DNA of 64,000 nucleotides, from NCBI GenBank assembly GCA_034008185.1, contig CM067081.1:18289821-18353820 (forward strand), read 5' to 3'. Position 1 is the first letter of the stretch, and each line of letters begins with the position of its first letter. The translations under genes and the position numbers were made by a program. The notes below the pieces were generated by a model that saw nothing but the letters and a program-made list of their open reading frames with translations, was not told the origin of the DNA and made no database searches. Source of the stretch: Gorsachius magnificus (Eukaryota > Chordata > Aves > Pelecaniformes > Ardeidae). This document shows positions 37,676 to 49,240 of the stretch, piece after piece.

Positions 37676-37962
37676 AGCCCAAGGACAGGACAAGGGGTAA
37701 TGGTTTTAAACTGAAGCAGGGTAGGTTTAGACTGGATATAAGGAGGAAATTCTTTACAACGTGGGTGGTGAAACACTGGAACGGGTTGCCCAGAGAGGTG
37801 GTGGAGGCCCCATCCCTGGAAACATTCAAGGCCAGGTTGGATGGGGCTCTGAGCAACCTGATCTAGTTAGCGGTGTCCCTGCTCACTGCAGGGGGGTTGG
37901 ACTAGATGACCTCTAGGGGTCCCTTCCAACCCAAAACATTCTATGATTCTATGATTCTATGA
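37676..37962 (+). mobile_element. CR1 LINE 3' fragment with repeated tail
   Basis: The plus-strand copy begins near AGCCCAAGGACAGGACAAGG and continues with TTTAGACTGGATATAAGGAG, GGAACGGGTTGCCCAGAGAG and GGTTGGACTAGATGACCTC. It ends in three ATTCTATG-type units at 37939-37962. The GACTAGATGACCTCTAGGGGTCCC tail marks a subfamily different from the copies at 9298, 32713 and 59320. Confidence 0.95.
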
Positions 37963-40211
37963 CCATCAAAATTTTAATCTACTTAGCACACGCTGATAGC
38001 ATGATTTTTTTTTTTTCTGAACACTCGTCCCTGAAATGAAGGAAATTGCTCTTCAATCCTCAGACAGGTTTCTTTCTGAGATTTGTATTCTCCCAGTGGT
38101 TTTATGGAACAGCATTTCACACCTCTGACTGTGCAGACGCAGCCTACAATAAGACCTCTCCAACTGGCATCTTCTGTTCTTTGGACTAAATACAATAGTT
38201 TTGATTTTTTTAGTTTATCACCCTGATGACTATGAAAATATTTGAAAAGACCCAGCAAATTGCCTAGAGCTTCCTCTACACAGACTGGGGTACAACCCTA
38301 TCTGAAACCTTTCCACATTATTTAGGAATTATAGCCCAATGAATATTCCCAAATTTTGGGAAGACTTTGCATTTTGTTTTCCAGGGAGATAATCCTGGCA
38401 CTAGGAATTTGGTGGGGATCAAGTGGGTGCACTTGGCTGCATTTTGGTCAGACTGGGCAAAGCACACAAAAGAATGGTTATTCTGGCCTGCACTATAGGC
38501 CTGGGATCTGATAATCCGGTGTGCGTTGTGCCCACCATTCAGTTCATGCCTTCAGTATGGGATCCCTGCTCTGGGGTGGGAAGTTGGGAGTCATGTCCTC
38601 CAGGGGAATGACTGGCTTTCCTTTTCTTGGATCAACCACTACGCTGAGTCTTCCACCTCTGGCTGCGTGATCCTGCCCCTTCTCTGGTGTTCATCTAATC
38701 CTGCAGGGAGCCCATGTGGCTGGTTGAGCCACCAGAAAACATCTTGGGATTTGGGGGGTTGATTTGCTTTTTTTTTTCTTAAGTAAGATTCCTGTCAAGG
38801 GGAGGACCTCCAGTTCCAGTGCAAAGGCAGAGGCAAACTGGGTAAGGGGTTGGGGTGACAAGAGCATCTCTGATGCAGAGCCATTTTGTCAGGATTGGGT
38901 TCTTCTTGGGGAAGCATATTTTAGCTGTGTTCCCACCCTATTTTTAATATAACTAGGTTAGGAATTTTAGTCTTTAAAAGAAAATCACTAACAAAGTAGT
39001 CTTTTTACCACATTGATCCCATTTTTTTATCAAAATACCCTGTGACACTGCACTCAGTCTTGATATTACAGAAAAAATACAATCAGTGTATACTTAATTG
39101 CAAAACTTGCCATTCTGAGATCCTTCTTAATTAAGACTGCATTGTTTCTGCAGTATTCATTTCAGATGATTTGCTGGTCTGTGATGGGATGTTGCCATAA
39201 TGATCAAGACTAAACTCACCATGGTGAAGGCCAGAATCCATAACTGATCCGCCCTGCACGTGTGTGAATGCCAGATTTTGCATTCTGTGGTTTATCTTTA
39301 AATCTTACCACTTACATACAGACTAGGGCTGAGAAGAGTCTAATCAGGACCTGCTTAAAAATAGGCTTAAGGGTAGGGTGGTATTTTACAGGCAGGTGAG
39401 ACCCCTGTCTCTACTCCCAACTTAGCAGAAGAGGTGGGACAGTCTTTCAAAGGTTACACCTTACTGGCACTATCACTTTTCTGTCACACCTTGACGAGAG
39501 AGGTGTAGATAAGAACGTCTAAGGCAGCTTTGTGATGGTCCACCACAAACAAAACACTGTTTCCAGGCAGAGGAAATTGTTTCATTAGATCGACTAGTAT
39601 AATTTGAAGACAGTTTAGCCTGATGCACAAGCAGCGCATCCAATTGGATTTGCAGTCAAGGTGATATTATTAAGATAAGGAACTGAGAAAGTGGTTTTCT
39701 GAAAGATGTTGCACCAGCATATTTTACCTCATCAGTGAAAGACTGGATGTCAGGTAGTATATCATGCAGCTGTACAGTCTGTGATGCACAGATAAATGGC
39801 CATGTCGGAGAGAAGCGAAGAAAAGCTAGTTCTGTCATTCCTGTCCATTCTTGGCATATGCTTGTTTTCAAGTGTCAAATACACTATCTCTGTATTGCAT
39901 GTATTTAAGGCATGACAGGTTCCCGTTAAAGAATCTGCCTACCCTGAAATGCTCTGTGTGGTATTTGTGGGGTTTATATTGTTCATAAGAACCCAGCTAA
40001 ATAATTAAATTTCCAGTAATCACACTGTGAGTCTCTGTAGTCTCCAGTATTAGCACTATCAGTAATACAAGTACTAAATACGCTGTGAATTTTATTTTGC
40101 ACACTAATGTCCTAAGCATTATAAGGCAAGCACATGGATGTAATTCTCCAACTGTTCCACCCTAATGAATATTTCTTTCAAAGTGTTTCTTAGGGTTTAT
40201 CAAAAAATATT
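37963..40211. other. Intergenic sequence, no gene seen
   Basis: No exon, RNA gene or named repeat could be supported. Confidence 0.5.
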
Positions 40212-40705
40212 CATAGAATTGCAGAATAATTTTGGTTGGAAGGGATCTCTGGAGGCTATCTAGCCCACCCCCCTGCTTAAAGCAGGGTCAGCTGGAGCAG
40301 GTTGTTCAGGGCCATGTCCTGTTAAGCTTGAATATCTCCAAGGCTGAAGATTCCACAACTCTCTGGGTCCCTGTTTAAGAACCCTCATGGTAAAAAAAAA
40401 AAATAAAAAAAAATCCTTGTATCTAGTCAGAAATTCCCTTGTTGCAAATTGTGATTGTCAGCCTTTGTCCTTCTGCGGTGTGCTTCCAAGAAAAGTCAGG
40501 CTCTGTCTTCTCTACATCCTCCCATCAGGAAGGTGAAGGCTGCAAGAAGATCCCCCTTAGCCTTCTCTTCTCTAGGTCCTCTCGGCTTCTCCTTAGATGT
40601 CGTCTGCTGCAGACCCCTACCATCTTGGTGGCCTCCACTGGACACCGTCCTATATGCCACTTTTTTTCTTGTACTGAAAAGCCCAAACCTGAACACAGTA
40701 ACACT
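40212..40705 (-). mobile_element. CR1 LINE 3' fragment, diverged
   Basis: The minus-strand copy shows on the plus strand as TCATAGAATTGCAGAATAATT, GGTTGGAAGGGATCTCTGGAG and CTTAAAGCAGGGTCAGCTGGAG. Further in, the complement of the RRLRG-type region is followed by the KPNLNT/FRFGLF-like part. An A-rich insertion at about 40390-40413 breaks it. It resembles the 24241-24668 copy in the AAAGCAGGGTCA segment, so the two probably share a subfamily. Confidence 0.88.
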
Positions 40706-43700
40706 TAATAAGGTGATCACACAGGGTGATTTCAGTAGTTTTAACGTCTCAGAAGTATGGTTTCTGCCAGTTCCTTTCTGAAGTCTTACACTGCCTTACT
40801 CATCTATTGTTTCTTCATTCTTTTTGCTGTTCATACCTATACTGAAGGAAGTGTTACTTATTCTTAGGGAAGACGTTATTCTTAAGGTCAAAACATGCCT
40901 TCTGACATTTTAAATCATGCTTGGAGGAAAAGCACTCTGTAGAACCACATTAGGTGTTACATGAGAAAAAGCAGAAATCGAGTATCGACTTCAATGTGGA
41001 ACTAAGATCAATTTTTTTTTCTTCATTTTAGTTTTTGTCAATATCAACAAAACATGAGTAATACCAGACATTTGAATGGTGTAAAATAAAACTGTTCTAC
41101 ATATAAAACATATATTATAAGGTTATACAAATAATGCAGAGGTAAACAGCTTCAAATTCTTTTTCCTAAAATACCTACGTATACAAAAGCTATTTCATTC
41201 AAATTTCCTGCCTGAAGAAATTTTAGTTAAATAACATGCTCATGTTTCATATCAATTCCTTCTTAGAAAAATAATTACCTTTGCTCAAGAACATTCTATT
41301 TCGGTATTAAGTATTTAAAGATTTTTTTTTTTAAACATGTCTATTCTTTTATCCATGTTGGAGTTTAGGTCTTGGTATGTTTATTCTGAACAGTTCCTAA
41401 ACATTCTTTAAGTAAGGAGAGAGATGAAAATGTTTTCTAAAAGCAGAATAAAAGTTAAAGAGGTTAGGTGTCAACCAGACCTGTGGGACAGCATTCCACT
41501 CTCTGTTTTAATCTTGGCAAGATGTTCCACTAACACGTAAATGATGCAAGCTGCGCCTTGAACTTTCACTATGCGGGAAGATATTGGAAGATGCTTTGAA
41601 CCTACAGTTTAATAGACAAGGGAAATTGTTTAGTTGTTCTCATATGTGAACACAAAATAAGTGATGTTAATTCACTTTTTTTGGTCAATATGAGTGTCAT
41701 AAAATATTAGTCTTCCAGATGCTTGCAGAGCTTAGTTGCCAGGTTAGGAAAATGTTAAATACCCACTTAACTTCATGTGTTGAAACAACTTCCTAAACAT
41801 TTTTGCTAAGAAATGTAACCAGGTAGATTTAGCCATTCCTATTCCTTTTCCTATTCCTAATATGATTCCGTTAGGACTAAGAGTGATCGCAGAATTCTCT
41901 TTATCTGACAGTCTTAATATATATGCAATCTTGGTAAAATCAATATTATGTTGAAAAATAAGTTAATGATAGAGGAATTTCTCCTGGAGATTTGTCAGGG
42001 GAGGGTTTACAAAAATAAAATATGGTTTTATCTGAAAGCTTAGCTGTTTCACGGCAAAGTGTTCTCTACATTTCAGAATTTTATCTCATTTATAACAGTG
42101 TAAGGTAGCAATAAGTCTATAAAATTTGCTAGTCTTATCCAAAGATATACAACTTATAATGTTGACCAGGATTTTGTTTGGTTTTTTTCCTACAGCTTTT
42201 CCTTACACTCTTGGCCTTCAATCCTAGAAACTACAAGTTAGGTCTTTTCACAGGAAATATACGGGCGAAGAGTTAGTATCCAAGACTGAATGACCATGTA
42301 ACTGAGTACTGTGATTGTTGCTTTGTCCTTCTGTTAGGGTATGATAAATGTAATATCTCGTGCAAGAAAATTACTTATTTCATCCATGAAAGAAGAAAAA
42401 GAATTACTAGAATGATTTACAGGAATTATTTGCATGATTTTATTGTAAAGTCACAATTGCATGAAAAACGTAGTTTTTGTCATGTGTCCTGTCTTTTGTT
42501 TACAAATTTTTCTCTGTGTGATTTATCTTTGGCTTACAAATTTTTCAGATACCCTCACCAACAACCACTTGATCTACCAATATCCCTTAGTCCACCATGA
42601 CCACTCAGCTCACTTATACCCCCAAACCCCTTGCCATTACCCAGTCTACCAAGGCCAACAGTGATAGCAGCCACGACTTCAGCAGTCACATCATGACACC
42701 TCAGTGTTACAGTGATCGCTTCCAAGACACCTTCTTTTTCTATAAGCACTAATTAGAAATCAGTTGTTGTTCAAGTCTCTCAGCATGCTAAGGTATAGCT
42801 TTTTGTTATCTGCAGTGTATTAACAGTGAATTAGAACTTTTTCAAAGAGCTCTGATAACTTTTACATTCTGAACAGACTGTTATGCTTCTTGGAGTTGTA
42901 AACAGTACAATGTATCAGACAATGCATACTCAAGAAAAAGAACTTCCTACATTTGAAGTCAAATACATATTTATTTGTATTTTGACCCACCTGGAACCGT
43001 CAGATCTTTTCCCATTTCCTTACAAGTAAGTCAGAACTTTACCAAAAGAAAGAACAAGGCATTCCACTAATCACGAGCTGGGTTTTGATTAGAGTTACAC
43101 AGGAATAAATTCAGAGCGATTGCCAAGACTGTACATATACATCTGACTCGAGCTTTGATCTAGTCATACTTCAGGATCACCATGAAGGCTTGTGTAGAAA
43201 AATGACCTAAATCAAAGGACCAGGTAGCTGAGCTTGCCAGCTGGCTTCGGCTAGCTGTGACTACTGGATGTAGGCAAAAAAGGTGTAACAAAAAATGTGT
43301 CTACAAATGTTTGAAATAAATGCATCTACTTGAATGAAATATTGAAACCTGAATGTTTGATAAGACTGATGAGTCTTAACAAGTGTTGACCAAGGTAAGC
43401 TAGTTTTTATCTTCAGGTCTGGCTCACAGAGAGCTGGTGATTGACCTGTGGAGCCCAGGGGAGAGCTGTGTGTACGTAGCACTTCCCAGAGAGGGGGCCT
43501 GTGTTCATGAAATAACCCTCTTAAAAGCAGCTGGGTAATTGTCCTCCACACTCTCTGATAGTCTCATATGGACAACTACTTGTACTAAAAAACATTCATT
43601 ATGGTGTTTGTTAGAGCAGTGAATGTGATGCTGTCATTTGAGGAGACTTCAGAGAAGAAAGCAGGGGTAAAGCATCTTAATCACAGCCACTGGATATTTT

Positions 43701-44119
43701 TTCTGAAAAAAGTGCTTTTTATCAAAATGATCCATCTGTAAACCTGTCTGTGGGTCTGATCCTGAAAACCACTGAGAATCTCCCCAGCACCAAGGGTTTT
43801 CCCGTTGGCTTCAGCAAAAAAATATTTCACCTTTTTTCCATCTTAAAATGTCATTGGTCACAAACACGCAGACACATCTCTGACATAGCACAGCACTGGC
43901 ACAACACATCATCGCACCTTCTTACAAAGGTTAATTACTGCTAACGCATCCCCATAAAGCCAGTGTGTTCCATAAGACACAATGGGCTAAACACAACATG
44001 CTTTTAAGGCAAGGTGTAGATTTGGGCAGGTAAAACATGGACTATTTCTAGCATGCTGTGTTAAAAGGTTTCTTTTCAAAAAGCCCTACTTGAACTTTAT
44101 TACGTATTTGCCTCACTCC
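40706..44119. other. Intergenic sequence, no gene seen
   Basis: AT-rich sequence with no supported exon. Short open frames have no recognisable similarity. Confidence 0.5.
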
Positions 44120-44165
44120 GCTCTCGACGGCGGAGGCTGACGACTCCCCCTCAGCGCGGCGGCGG

Positions 44166-44190
44166 GCGCCCCCTGGCGCTAAAATGGCGC
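44166..44190. promoter_or_regulatory. CTCF-like core site next to a YY1-like word
   Basis: The minus strand reads AGCGCCAGGGGGCGC, which fits the CTCF core (CCASYAGRKGGC-type). Directly beside it the plus strand reads AAAATGGCGC, close to the YY1 core AAGATGGCGGC. Both calls are by eye against remembered consensus sequences. Confidence 0.5.
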
Positions 44191-44279
44191 CTGCACCGCC
44201 CCGCCCAACGGCTGGGGGCGGGGCGGGCGGGCGGGGGGCCCCCCGGCTGGTGAGGGCGGGGCCTGGTGGCTGGGGCGCT

Positions 44280-44333
44280 GAGGTGGGCTGCGAGGGCGGG
44301 AGGGCTGAGGTGGGCTGCGAGGGCGGGAGGGCT
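44280..44333 (+). repeat. Perfect 27 bp tandem duplication
   Basis: The 27 bp unit beginning GAGGTGGGCTGCGAGGGCGG occurs at 44280-44306 and is repeated without change at 44307-44333. Absence of any difference points to a recent duplication. Confidence 0.95.
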
Positions 44334-44352
44334 GCCCCGGCCCCAGGCGCCC

Positions 44353-44376
44353 GGCCCCGGCCCCGGCCCCGGCCCC
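44353..44376 (+). repeat. GGCCCC hexanucleotide repeat, four units
   Basis: Four uninterrupted GGCCCC units, read as GGGGCC on the minus strand. The minus strand could form a G-quadruplex. Confidence 0.95.
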
Positions 44377-45587
44377 AAGCCCCTGCCCCCTGCCTAACCT
44401 CCGCCGCGGCGGTGTCTGAGGAGGGCTCGGTTCAGTGGGCAGCTTGGGGCGCTGCTGTGTGGCGTGGGGTACCCCGGCGTGGCAGGCCTCGTTCTTCACA
44501 GCCCCCGGGTTTGTGTGGCGGGGTGTGGGTGCAGTGCCTGCGCCCCAGCCCTGGGCTGAAGGAGTGGGAGTGTGGCTTCTTGCAGATGCAGAGGGGCCTG
44601 CGCTGCCTAGGGAGGAGATAAAAGTAATTTTAGGAGCAAAGGCAGACTCCTGTGCAGGGAATACGTGCAAGCCAGTTTGATAGGACGTGGCTTGCTGTGC
44701 CAGTGCGCCTCTAGGTGCGATGCAGAACACTTTCTTCGCCAGTGTGCCGTTCAGGTGCATGTGTGTGTACAAGAGTTGGTGGGCTATTTGGGGAAGTTGT
44801 GCCTATGGTGATTGAAATACTAATAACATACGAAAGCATTGTCAACTTGCTTTGCAGCTGAATGTGTATATATATATATTTATATGCATACTTGTGTGTG
44901 CTAGGGTTCACCGAGAGTGTTTAGAAAACTGATAGGTATGTTTTAAACTTCAAAACTTTATGCAGTTAATATTTGTTAATACATTCTACGCTAATGGTTA
45001 GTTCTTACTATTATCACTGAATAGTCAAAACTATCTTCAGCAGTGTATCCACAATCAGATATCAGTATACAATATTGTAAAACTGATAATGTATTATAAG
45101 CACTGATGACCTCAGTCATCGATGACGTTAGTCACCAAGGTGGAAGTGATCAGGTTTAAGAGCTTTCGAATAAGAAATGCTGAAACCAAAGTGGGCTTCA
45201 TCTTCCCACCTCACAGCAAATTTGGGATCTTGCAGTTTTATAAGGTGTTTAAATTTCTAGACAGTGCCACATTTCTCTGCTTTGGCTACAGTAGCAGCCG
45301 TATTGGACTAAGGTCCACGTAGAGAAGGGCCACTCGGAGAGTCAAAAGGAGAAAGGAAAAACATTGTTAGTTGGATATTTTAACTGCTTGTGTTTTGAGT
45401 TCTTTTTCTCTGGCAATAAGACAGCTTTGAGGCAGCAGTGAAATAAGCACCGACCAAACTAGGAAATTGCAAAGGTCTTTAACAGTTTCAAAGAAAACAC
45501 CTTTCCTTCCAAGCAAGAAACATGATATGCATGGCAACTTAAGTGATAACTGAGACAATAAAAGCCCAAAGTTCCCATAAAAATCAC

Positions 45588-45602
45588 GGGGGGGGGGGGG
45601 GG
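45588..45602 (+). repeat. G homopolymer of 15 bases
   Basis: Fifteen consecutive G bases follow ATCAC and precede AAGAAAAAAAGG. Such runs are often length-variable and error-prone in assemblies. Confidence 0.95.
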
Positions 45603-47325
45603 AAGAAAAAAAGGCAAATGCTGTTCTGTTAAAAAGCTCGCTCTAATATTCTGAGTAATAACTATTTCATTGGTGATGTTTGATTTTTAAAGAGTAAAGA
45701 GCAGTTTCATCAGTATATATCACACTTGTTCAGCATGCCAGACCACAGCATATGTCTTGAGGAAGGAAATTGTTTGCTTATCCAGGAAAATCTTTTAACT
45801 TTCATCGTCATACTCTTGAATGTTAAAATGTGAATTCTGCCAAATCAGTAATACACACACATGGAAACATTACAGATATAGCGATGTTACACCTTTGGTT
45901 TATGGAGTTGGTATATTTTAAGAACTGTGAGGATGTTGGACATACTCCAGAGATCTTTCTGTAATTTCTCAAGTTAGCTAAAATTATAAATTCTGTCCCT
46001 GAACTTCCACGCTATAAATAAATTTTGAGTTGAAGTTTCAGCACTATTCTGCATTGCATTTCCAGTGACCTTTTGTTGGTGGATTAAATGGCTGTTGCAC
46101 ATGCAATACAGACAAATACTCATCTGAATAGAGGCTCGGGCTCGGGCACATCCACACTAGAATGTATGGCTTCCTTCCAATTCTGCCTATTTTATCCCTT
46201 TCTCTGCCTCCCTGCATACATCTCTTCAGACTCACACTGTACTTTTCGTATGGCTGAGAAGAGAACTCTGAAATCTTCCTAGTCAATTCTAGCTTACCCA
46301 TTGGGGTCTGTGCTGTTTCCCCACAGGGGGCAAGCTCCTCGCCCCCTTCTAGACTTGGCAGGGGAACAGGTTTTACAGAGAACACAATAGCACTGCTGTT
46401 GTCTGCTGCAGCCTCTCTGGGGTTGGGAAATTAAAATGTGCTTTCCTTCCACTCTAGTTCTTCCTCAGGCTTTGCTAGAGCAAGACCCCATCAACAGCCA
46501 GGCAGGCCAGAAACCAGATTGGGTCACCCAGCGGTGGCCTGAGGCTGCTCTTGTGAACTTAAGAAAAATTTGCAATAACAGACAGAAGCATTGCAGAGAA
46601 ATACACTCTGGAATCATCTGCCCACCTTGTGGCAGTAAATCATTAAGATAAACAGTCTCATAGAGGTGTAGCTCAAGTGAGTTACAGGAGCAGCCTGTTC
46701 TCTACCAGCACAGCATCCCTGCCTCAGTCAAAGGCTTGTCCAGCCTTCTCCTGTACTGGCAATGCATTATAATCCAAGTTGTTCACCGCACAGGCCCACT
46801 GGTAGTGCAGTTGGCCCATTGCCCAGAACTGGTTGCCATTTTCTTGCCCATTTGACCTTTTGATTCCCTGTGTTTCAGGGAGAAGTGCTCTTTGATGACC
46901 TCTGATTATTGTAAGCAGTTGATAGGTTTGGCCGGTTGTCACAGAGGACCTGAGCTCCCGCTGCCTGCCATGCAATGAGATGCTCATCCGCCTTCTGTAA
47001 CTGGTGCACCAAAGCCCAGGAAGGAACAGTCATGTCTTCCCTGTCTCACTGGGCAGCACATCACCTGAGAAAGCTTGAAGACCTCTGTTGGGCTTGGGCC
47101 TTGGAGGGTTTGGGAACAGTGTGGCGAGAATGGTGTACCTTGTGTAGAGTCACTCATCTGCGAATGCCAGAGCTGCTTTCTGTATTGTGAAACTCATTGG
47201 CTTGAGGTTTGCTGAATCTGGTGGCCCAACAGAGGCGAGGCTGCCACAGGTCCGTGTTGCCACATGCAGTCAATAGTGAGATGGCCTATTGCACATATTC
47301 CCCATAGGCACACAGATGCTGTACA

Positions 47326-47371
47326 CTGTATGTATGTGTGTGCATATATATACATACACGCATATATACAG
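47326..47371 (+). repeat. TG/TA/CA simple repeat patch
   Basis: Alternating pyrimidine-purine sequence (TGTATGTATGTGTGTGCAT, then TATATATACATACACGCATATATACA). It is partly self-complementary and probably length-variable. Confidence 0.8.
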
Positions 47372-48033
47372 CTGACTGTACAAACACAGGTGGCACAAAC
47401 AGCCTAATCCCTTCCCCCTCTTTGGCAGTTAAAGGTTTGTTAGTGTGAAATGCTATATACATACAATATGGATCCCCCAGTAGTTGGCCTGAGATGCTCA
47501 GTCTGTCCAGTAATTGACCCTTGACCCTTCCAGTTTACTTTTCATGCCCCCGTACAGACCAACATCATCTACACATACACACTACGGATCTCCCCAGTAA
47601 CTGTCCCTGGATCCCCTGCTCTCCCCTTGACTCATGCACAAAGACATACGCTTTTGTGCCCCTTGCTTTTGCCAAATGTTACATTCGGTCCCCTCAGCAA
47701 GGCACTGGGCAGCACAGGAGGTTGGCATCAACACGTAGTGGTTTCCTTTCCTGCCACTCCACATTTCTTATGCTTCTCAACTGCCCCAGTGTGTATTCCC
47801 CCCAGACCGCGATCCCCTTCAGGGTAGTACCTGCTTCTGCAGGGATTCCTTCATGGGCTGCAGTCCCCTCGCTATGTCTCTGCTCCTGTGCCATCTTCTG
47901 TGTGTCATCACGCGTATCCTCACACATCTCCTCCCAGCAGCTGCTCTTCATTATTAAATATGTTTTCACAGAGGTGCTATATGCTTCTCTGGTTCAAGTT
48001 TTGGCACGTCAGCATTGTCTGTTGCCGAACCTC

Positions 48034-49240
48034 CTACACAGGTCACGCCTGTAGCCCCCCACTATCAAAACTGTCAGTTATGTCCAATGTACCATTTTGT
48101 TTCAGTCTTGGGTGACCCAGGAACTTTCTAGCTAGGGGTCGTATTTAGGCAAAAGCATTTTCAGTCTCAGCTCAGCTGCTCCACTGACCAAATTTCCCCA
48201 ACCTCTCACTGCCTTCCAGTGGGTAGTGCTGCTTGTCAGCTTTGTCTGCTGTGGCACACCAGGCAGGTTTAAGGAGCTTCCTTTTTTGCAGCACCATATA
48301 CTTCAGCAGATAAAAAGAGAGCACAATACCTGTTAGTGTCAACATATTGGCTTGAACCAGTCATAGCGTGTAAGTAGTGGCATTCCAGGATTGGAACACT
48401 GAGAATCCCTAAACACCTTTCACTGATTGTTACAAAACCAGAGAGCTTTCCTTTTGAACCCAGGCACATTCTGGGGCATAAGAACTGAAGAGCTGAGAGC
48501 AAAGATGCTCGAATGGTCTTTGAGATATCTCAGACAGGTGCTAGGGTGAGGGTTTGAACTGTTGATAATAGTTCTCATTTTCAGTTCTTCTTCAGTCAGA
48601 AGATCTGCCGAGTTCTGTTTCAGTTCAAAGTATATTTTAGCTGGGTTCAGGAGCATGACTTGACTAGTGGAAGGCTTGTGTCTGTATTCTTCCTGAACCA
48701 GAATGGTCTCATTTGGAAGGACAGTAATATCCCTGACAGTAACACAGAACGACTCAGGAGGGGTAAGTGGAACTGTCCCTTTATGGGAGAGAATTCAGAG
48801 ATGGTTCTGTAATGGAGGGCAAACAAACCCTCAGAAAAAACATCCCTTCTTCCCTCTGCATGCCTCTCCCCCTCTTATTGTTCTCCCACCCCCTCACCGC
48901 ACATGGCACTCGGTCTCTTTGGTGCACTCGGTCCTTTTGGTCTGCTGGAGCCAGCTGAAAGTGGCTGCATCCGGTGCAGCTGTCACCTTCCCACAGAGGT
49001 CACCCCTGCAGCCCTCCTCCTCAAAAAAAACCCTGCCCCTGCCAGTTATGCTCAATACAAAAATGTGTGCAGTTTTACAAATTGCATTGCTTCCCTGTGC
49101 CATGGGAGAGATGGTGCAGTGAGGGAGAGAAGTTGGGTGGGCTGGTGTTGTGGTTTCTTTCCCAAGCTCCTCGTTCTGCATGGGAGATGGTACAATCCTG
49201 GAGGGAGGCTGGGTGGGTCAGTGTGGTGGTTCCTGCCATG
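48034..49240 (+). repeat. Degenerate internal repeats in intergenic DNA
   Basis: A segment at 48034-48090 (ACAGGTCACGCCTGTAGCCC ... GTCAGTTATGTCCAAT) is repeated in altered form at 48991-49060 (AGAGGTCACCCCTGCAGCCC ... GCCAGTTATGCTCAAT). A second pair, 49100-49155 and 49179-49235, shares CATGGGAGA, ATGGT, GAGGGAG, TGGGTGGG and GTGGTT in the same order. This suggests old duplications or a decayed repeat of unknown type. No gene is recognised in it. Confidence 0.55.

Larger units (their letters stand above)
44120..44560. promoter_or_regulatory. Orphan CpG island between SLC35F2 and RAB39A
   Basis: A compact GC-rich, CG-dense block stands in AT-rich sequence, about 12 kb from the SLC35F2-side island and 10 kb from the RAB39A start. 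No coding exon was recognised on either strand. It carries a CTCF-like site with an adjacent YY1-like word, a perfect 27 bp tandem duplication and four GGCCCC units. It could be an alternative or non-coding promoter, a 5' exon of SLC35F2, or an insulator. Confidence 0.65.
44561..48000. other. Intergenic sequence with simple repeats, no gene seen
   Basis: It holds a short TA run at 44867-44879, a G15 run at 45588-45602 and a TG/TA-rich patch at about 47326-47371. No exon was supported. Confidence 0.5.

Noticed and set aside
44179..44772. Open frames of 145-197 codons in the 44 kb island
   Set aside because: Repetitive Pro/Gly/Arg composition caused by the tandem and GGCCCC repeats; no homology and no convincing splice context.
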